A stretch of 64,000 bases of DNA from Nonomuraea coxensis DSM 45129 (GTDB lineage Bacteria; Actinomycetota; Actinomycetes; Streptosporangiales; Streptosporangiaceae), in the NCBI RefSeq assembly GCF_019397265.1, contig NZ_CP068985.1, positions 1,798,001-1,862,000 on the forward strand. Reading direction: 5' to 3'. The position numbers and the translations under genes are program-made. Positions 60,071 to 64,000 of this stretch are shown here, piece after piece. The notes under the pieces are model-generated. The model worked only from the letters and a program-made list of their open reading frames with translations. It had not been told where the DNA came from and ran no database searches. Positions within the stretch are counted from its first letter, which is position 1; each line of letters begins with the position of its first letter.

Positions 60071-62817
60071 GCACGGAGATCGTGCCTACGGAGATCGTCG
60101 TCGTCCCGCACACCCACTGGGACCGCGAGTGGTACGAGCCGTTCCAGCGCTTCCGGCTGCGCCTGGTGGCGCTGCTGGACGAGGTGCTCGACACGATGGA
60201 GCGCGAGCCCGGCTACCACTTCACCCTCGACGGCCAGCTCGCCTGCGTGGACGACTACCTGGAGGTGCGGCCGGAGAACCGCGACCGGATCGCCGCCCTC
60301 GTCGAGTCGGGGCGGCTGGCGATCGGGCCGTGGCAGATCCTGCTGGACGAGTTCCTGTGCTCGGGCGAGAACATCGTCCGCAACCTCGAACTCGGCATGG
60401 ACCGCGCCGACAAGCTGGGCGGCGCGATGCCGGTCGGCTACCTGCCCGACATGTTCGGGCACACCGCCCAGATGCCGCAGATCCTGCGCAAGGCCGGGCT
60501 GCTGCACGCGTGCGTCTACCGCGGCGTGCCGTCCGCCGTCACCACCGACGCCTTCGCCTGGGTCGCCCCCGACGGCACCGCCATCCGCACCCAGTACCTC
60601 CCGGCCGGCGGCTACGGCAACGGCGCCCACCTGTTCCACGACCCCGACGGGCTGGCCGAGCGGGCGGCGGCGTTCGTCACCACCATGCGCCGCTGGCACG
60701 GGCCCGACGGGTCGCTGCTGGCGATGTACGGCACCGACCACTCCGCGCCGGTCCGCGGCCTGCCCGAGATGGTGAGCGCGATCGGGGCCCGCATGGACAC
60801 CCTGTCCGGCTACCTCGCCGCGTACCCGGGCGAGGTCGAGGGCCTGCCCGCCGTGCCCGGCGAGCTCCGCTCCCACGCCCGCGCCAACATCCTGCCCGGC
60901 GTCATCTCCATCCGCCCCCACCTCAAGCAGGCCATGGGCCGCGCCGAGCGCATGGTCGAGCGCTACGCCGAGCCGCTCTCCGCGCTCTGGGGCGGCGAAT
61001 GGCCCGGCCGCTTCCTCGACATGGCCTGGTGGCGGCTCGTGGACGCCAGCGGCCACGACTCGGTGACCGGCTGTGGCGTGGACGAGACCGCCCAGCAGGT
61101 GGCCGCCCGCATCGCCGAGGCCGAACACCTCGGACAAGCCGTACGCGACATGGTCACCGCCCGCCTCGCCGCCGCCGTGCCGGCGGAGGGCGTCCTCGTG
61201 GTCAACCCCACCCCCGCCGACCGCACCGGCATCGTCCTCGTGGACGTCGCCGGGATCGACCCGCTGGTGGACCCCTCCGGCGCCGCCGTACCGCTCCAGC
61301 CCCTGGAGTACGCCCCCACGCTCCTGCTCGACGAGGAGATGGACCCCGCCACGGCGCTCACCTTCATCCACGGCACCGAGCTGTACGGCCAGCACATCAC
61401 CGGCTGGTCCGCCGAGGACGGCGTGCTCACCTTCACCGTGGCCCGCACCACCACGCTCGCCTTCGACGTCGCCGACCTGCGTGACGCCCTCGACGGCGTC
61501 ACCCGCGTCCGCATCGTCGCCGAGCCGCGCCGCACGGTCGCCGCCCTGGTCAAGGCCCCGCCGCTCGGCCACACCAGCCTGCGGCCGGCGCCGCACCAGG
61601 AGGTGTTCACCGCGCCCGCCCCCCGCGAGGACGAGGACGCCACCCACGACCCGGCGTGCTGGCTCTCCTCCGACGTCACCCCGCTCCCGGCGTACGGCGA
61701 CGGCGAGACCCTCGACAACGGGCTGCTCCGCGTCACGGTCGCCGCCGACGGTACGTTGACGCTCACCGGCGCGGACGGCACCACCGTCACCGGCGCGGGC
61801 CGCATCGTGGACGGCGGCGACGTCGGCGACACCTACAACTACGCGCCGCCCGCCCACGACCTGCTCGTCTCCGAGCCGGTCGCGGTCGAGACCGAGCTCA
61901 TCCACGCGGGGCCGCTGGTCGCCGTGAGCGAGGTGCGGAGGACGTACGAGTGGCCCGCCGCGGGCGACGGCCTCGCCGACACCCCCGAGCTCCCGGCCCG
62001 GTCGCGGACCTCCCGGAGCGAGCGGACCGTCGTCACCACCCGGGTCGAGCTGCGCGCCGGCGAGCCCTTCGTCCGGCTGCGGCTCGACTTCGACAACCGC
62101 TGCGACGACCACCGCGTCCGCTTCCACGTGCCCCTGCCGGAGCCGGCCACGGAGTCCCACGCCGAAGGCCAGTTCGCGGTCGTCACCCGCGGGCTGAGCG
62201 CCGAGGCCGGCTGCGGCGAGACCCCGCTGCCCACCTTCCCGGCCTCCTCCTGGGTGGCCGCGGGCGGCGCCGCCGTGCTGCTGGAGCACGTCACCGAGTA
62301 CGAGCTGACCGGCGACGGCGAGCTCGCCCTCACCCTGCTCCGCTCGGCCGGCTACCTCTCCCGCAACCGCAACGCCCTGCGCCCCGAGCCCGCCGGCCCC
62401 CAGCTCCCGACCCCGGCCGCGCAGTCACGCGGGCTGCGCTCGCTCAGCCTCGCGCTGATGCCGTGCGCGTCCTGGCGGCAGGCGCCGCCCGCCGCCGAGG
62501 TCTTCCGCCACGACCTGGTGACCGTCGCGGGCACCGGCGAGCCGTCACTGCCGCTGCCGGCGCCGGCGTACGGGCTGTCGGTGACGGGCGAGGGCGTGAC
62601 CATGACCTCGCTGCGGCTGCGCGACGACTGGCACGAGCTGCGCGTCGTCGCCCTCACCCCGGACGCCACGGAGGCGCTCGTCGAGGGCGGCCTCACCGAG
62701 GCCCGCCACGCCGACCTCCGCGGCCGTCCCGGAGACGCGCTCCCGGTGGCCGACGGCACGCTCCGGCTCCCCCTGAAGCCCTGGGAGATCGCCACCATCC
62801 AGTTCCGCAAACTCTGA
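60067..62817 (+). CDS. GH38 alpha-mannosidase
   Basis: Retaining alpha-mannosidase of 916 residues. The zinc-binding PHTHWDREWY (His15, His17) and the nucleophile region GYLPDMFGHTAQM (Asp128) are typical of GH38. HDSVTGCGVDETAQQVA lies in the helical domain, and beta-sandwich domains fill the C-terminal half. There is no signal peptide, so it acts in the cytoplasm on an imported mannoside. GTG overlaps the preceding stop. It ends the operon. Its linkage with iol genes suggests mannosyl-inositol substrates. Confidence 0.95.
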   Translation: MSTEIVPTEIVVVPHTHWDREWYEPFQRFRLRLVALLDEVLDTMEREPGYHFTLDGQLACVDDYLEVRPENRDRIAALVESGRLAIGPWQILLDEFLCSGENIVRNLELGMDRADKLGGAMPVGYLPDMFGHTAQMPQILRKAGLLHACVYRGVPSAVTTDAFAWVAPDGTAIRTQYLPAGGYGNGAHLFHDPDGLAERAAAFVTTMRRWHGPDGSLLAMYGTDHSAPVRGLPEMVSAIGARMDTLSGYLAAYPGEVEGLPAVPGELRSHARANILPGVISIRPHLKQAMGRAERMVERYAEPLSALWGGEWPGRFLDMAWWRLVDASGHDSVTGCGVDETAQQVAARIAEAEHLGQAVRDMVTARLAAAVPAEGVLVVNPTPADRTGIVLVDVAGIDPLVDPSGAAVPLQPLEYAPTLLLDEEMDPATALTFIHGTELYGQHITGWSAEDGVLTFTVARTTTLAFDVADLRDALDGVTRVRIVAEPRRTVAALVKAPPLGHTSLRPAPHQEVFTAPAPREDEDATHDPACWLSSDVTPLPAYGDGETLDNGLLRVTVAADGTLTLTGADGTTVTGAGRIVDGGDVGDTYNYAPPAHDLLVSEPVAVETELIHAGPLVAVSEVRRTYEWPAAGDGLADTPELPARSRTSRSERTVVTTRVELRAGEPFVRLRLDFDNRCDDHRVRFHVPLPEPATESHAEGQFAVVTRGLSAEAGCGETPLPTFPASSWVAAGGAAVLLEHVTEYELTGDGELALTLLRSAGYLSRNRNALRPEPAGPQLPTPAAQSRGLRSLSLALMPCASWRQAPPAAEVFRHDLVTVAGTGEPSLPLPAPAYGLSVTGEGVTMTSLRLRDDWHELRVVALTPDATEALVEGGLTEARHADLRGRPGDALPVADGTLRLPLKPWEIATIQFRKL

Positions 62818-62830
62818 GTAATTAATCGAA

Positions 62831-62850
62831 CGCGAATAGTAATGTTCGCG
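62831..62850. promoter_or_regulatory. Inverted repeat just before the PD-(D/E)XK-like gene
   Basis: CGCGAA and TTCGCG form a perfect 6-bp inverted repeat around TAGTAATG, ending two bases before the ATG at 62853. An AT-rich TAATTAAT stretch precedes it. It may be an operator or hairpin that hides the start. Confidence 0.4.
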
Positions 62851-62852
62851 GC

Positions 62853-63707
62853 ATGGTCACGTCGCAACACGAAGGTCTGACCAAGGTCGCGACCTTTGAA
62901 CCGGATCACACCCGACATATGCTGCTCGCACTGTTCGACCTGCCCATTCCGAAGTCGGGCGAGGGCCGCGTCGCCTCGCCCGACCTCTCGGAGGCGGACC
63001 CGGCCGTGTGCCGGGCCGACGGCGCCCTGCTCTATGGGGACGGGGACGACAAGTTCGGCATCATCGTCGAGACGCAGCGCGGAGTCGACAAGGAGAAGCC
63101 CTACTCCTGGCTGGAGTACATCGCGAACTTCCGCTCCCGCGAGAAATGCCCGGTGTGCTTAATCGTCATCTGCCCCAAGCGCAACGTCGCGCGATGGGCC
63201 CTGCGGGTCATCGAGACCGGGCACCCCGGCCTCGAACTGACGCCCCTGGTCATCCACGCGGGCAACACGCCCGTCATCACGGACGTCGCGCGCGCCAGGG
63301 AGAACATCGGGCTGGCGGTCATGTCCGCCGTCATCCAGAGCGAGGATCCCCGCTTCAACGCCGTCATCTCCGCAGTGGAGAAGGCGCTGGACTACCTCGA
63401 TCCGAAAATCGCCGAGCGGTACGCTCGCCACATCACTGTGTCACTGGAAGGTGACGCACAGAAAGAGTGGGAAAAAAGGATGAAGGCGATGACGTATCCG
63501 TACATGGGCGAGTACGCCGAGAGCCTGATCGCCAAGGGCGAAGTCAAGGGCGAGGCGAATGCCATCTTCCTGATTCTCGAGGGGCGCGGAATTCCGGTGT
63601 CCGACGAGGTACGGGGGCAGGTCCTCGCCTGTAGCGACAAGGACACCCTCGAAGCCTGGCTGCTGCGGGCGCTCACCATTGAGACGGCGGAGGCCCTCTT
63701 TGACTGA
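62853..63707 (+). CDS. PD-(D/E)XK nuclease-like protein (Rpn/YhgA-like)
   Basis: Protein of 284 residues resembling the recombination-promoting nuclease group. The putative catalytic core is ADGALLYGDGDDKFGIIVETQRG (an Asp, then E-x-Q in place of E-x-K), followed by SWLEYIANFRSREKCPVCLIVICP. Residues 210-284 (PYMGEYAESLIAKGEVKGEAN ... AWLLRALTIETAEALFD) form a separate C-terminal tail. The same tail occurs again immediately downstream. Such genes are often present as many paralogues. Nuclease activity is inferred, and the Gln in place of Lys leaves it uncertain. Confidence 0.65.
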   Translation: MVTSQHEGLTKVATFEPDHTRHMLLALFDLPIPKSGEGRVASPDLSEADPAVCRADGALLYGDGDDKFGIIVETQRGVDKEKPYSWLEYIANFRSREKCPVCLIVICPKRNVARWALRVIETGHPGLELTPLVIHAGNTPVITDVARARENIGLAVMSAVIQSEDPRFNAVISAVEKALDYLDPKIAERYARHITVSLEGDAQKEWEKRMKAMTYPYMGEYAESLIAKGEVKGEANAIFLILEGRGIPVSDEVRGQVLACSDKDTLEAWLLRALTIETAEALFD

Positions 63708-64000
63708 CCTCGCCATACCCGGAGGGCACGAGCGGGATCAGAGGACGACGGATCCGTACATGGGCGGGTACGCCGAGAGCCTGATCGCCAAGGGAAGGGC
63801 CGTGGGAAGGGCCGAGTGGAAGACGAGAGCGCTCTTCGTGATGCTCGCAGGGCGCGGGATTCCGGTGTCCGACGAGGCGCGGGATCGGATCCTTTCCTGC
63901 TATGACCACGACATGCTCAACGCCTGGGTGCTGCGGGCGATCTCCGCCGAGACGGCGGAGGCCCTCTTCGACGGCCTAGCCGAAGAGGCCGAGTTGGCGG
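63700..64000 (+). pseudogene. Duplicated C-terminal module of the preceding gene, cut by the window edge
   Basis: Read in the frame beginning with TTG at 63700 (ATG at 63760), this stretch encodes PYMGGYAESLIAKGRAVGRAE, then AGRGIPVSDEARDRIL and AWVLRAISAETAEALFDGLA. It is the same module as residues 210-284 of the upstream protein. The frame differs from that of the first gene and is still open at the edge. It lacks the nuclease core, so it is either a decayed duplicate or the start of a short gene of its own. Confidence 0.6.

Overview
The window is high-GC actinobacterial chromosome, most like a Streptosporangiaceae genome (Nonomuraea or a close relative). This rests on the composition, frequent GTG and TTG starts, 4-bp ATGA/GTGA gene couplings, conservon operons, a DUF2469 gene and the actinobacterial order of ribosomal-protein genes. 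The genus is inferred; gene families and order are read from the sequence.

Region 1 (1-15994) is a duplicated unit. Each half has an ABC importer on the minus strand (lipoprotein binding protein plus two permeases) diverging from a four-gene conservon on the plus strand: nitrate-sensing-type histidine kinase, roadblock protein, DUF742 protein, small GTPase. An O-methyltransferase gene lies between the halves, directly downstream of the second importer. The conservon output genes are almost identical between copies; the kinase sensor halves are not.

Region 2 (16052-29729) is core translation, secretion and DNA-processing: ffh, rpsP, a KH protein, rimM, trmD, rplS with a structured leader, two signal peptidase genes, rnhB, DUF2469, yraN, comM, dprA with a very long proline/alanine-rich N-terminus, and a xerC/D-type recombinase.

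Region 3 (30091-32850) is a nested transposon: an ISL3-family element with a perfect 8-bp target duplication sits inside the transposase gene of an IS3-family element.

Region 4 (32865-43767) has an M23 peptidase, an MFS exporter diverging from its likely ArsR-type regulator across a 16-bp inverted repeat, then rpsB, tsf, pyrH, frr, cdsA, a suppressor-of-fused-domain gene and rlmN. rpsB and cdsA have strongly structured upstream RNA.

Region 5 (43780-47924) has a two-gene ABC exporter, a DivIVA-repeat protein, a HAD hydrolase, a shortened GNAT acetyltransferase and an AI-2E-family permease.

Region 6 (48004-62817) is a divergent carbohydrate locus. Minus strand: iolC, an aldolase-like gene, iolB, iolD. 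Plus strand: sugar ABC importer with its own ATPase, PHP hydrolase, IolE-like TIM barrel, Gfo/Idh dehydrogenase and GH38 alpha-mannosidase. TGTC-N2-GACA palindromes lie between the two operons. Together they suggest import and breakdown of a mannosylated inositol; the substrate is inferred.

The right edge holds a PD-(D/E)XK-like gene whose C-terminal module is repeated next to it. No tRNA, rRNA or CRISPR array was seen.
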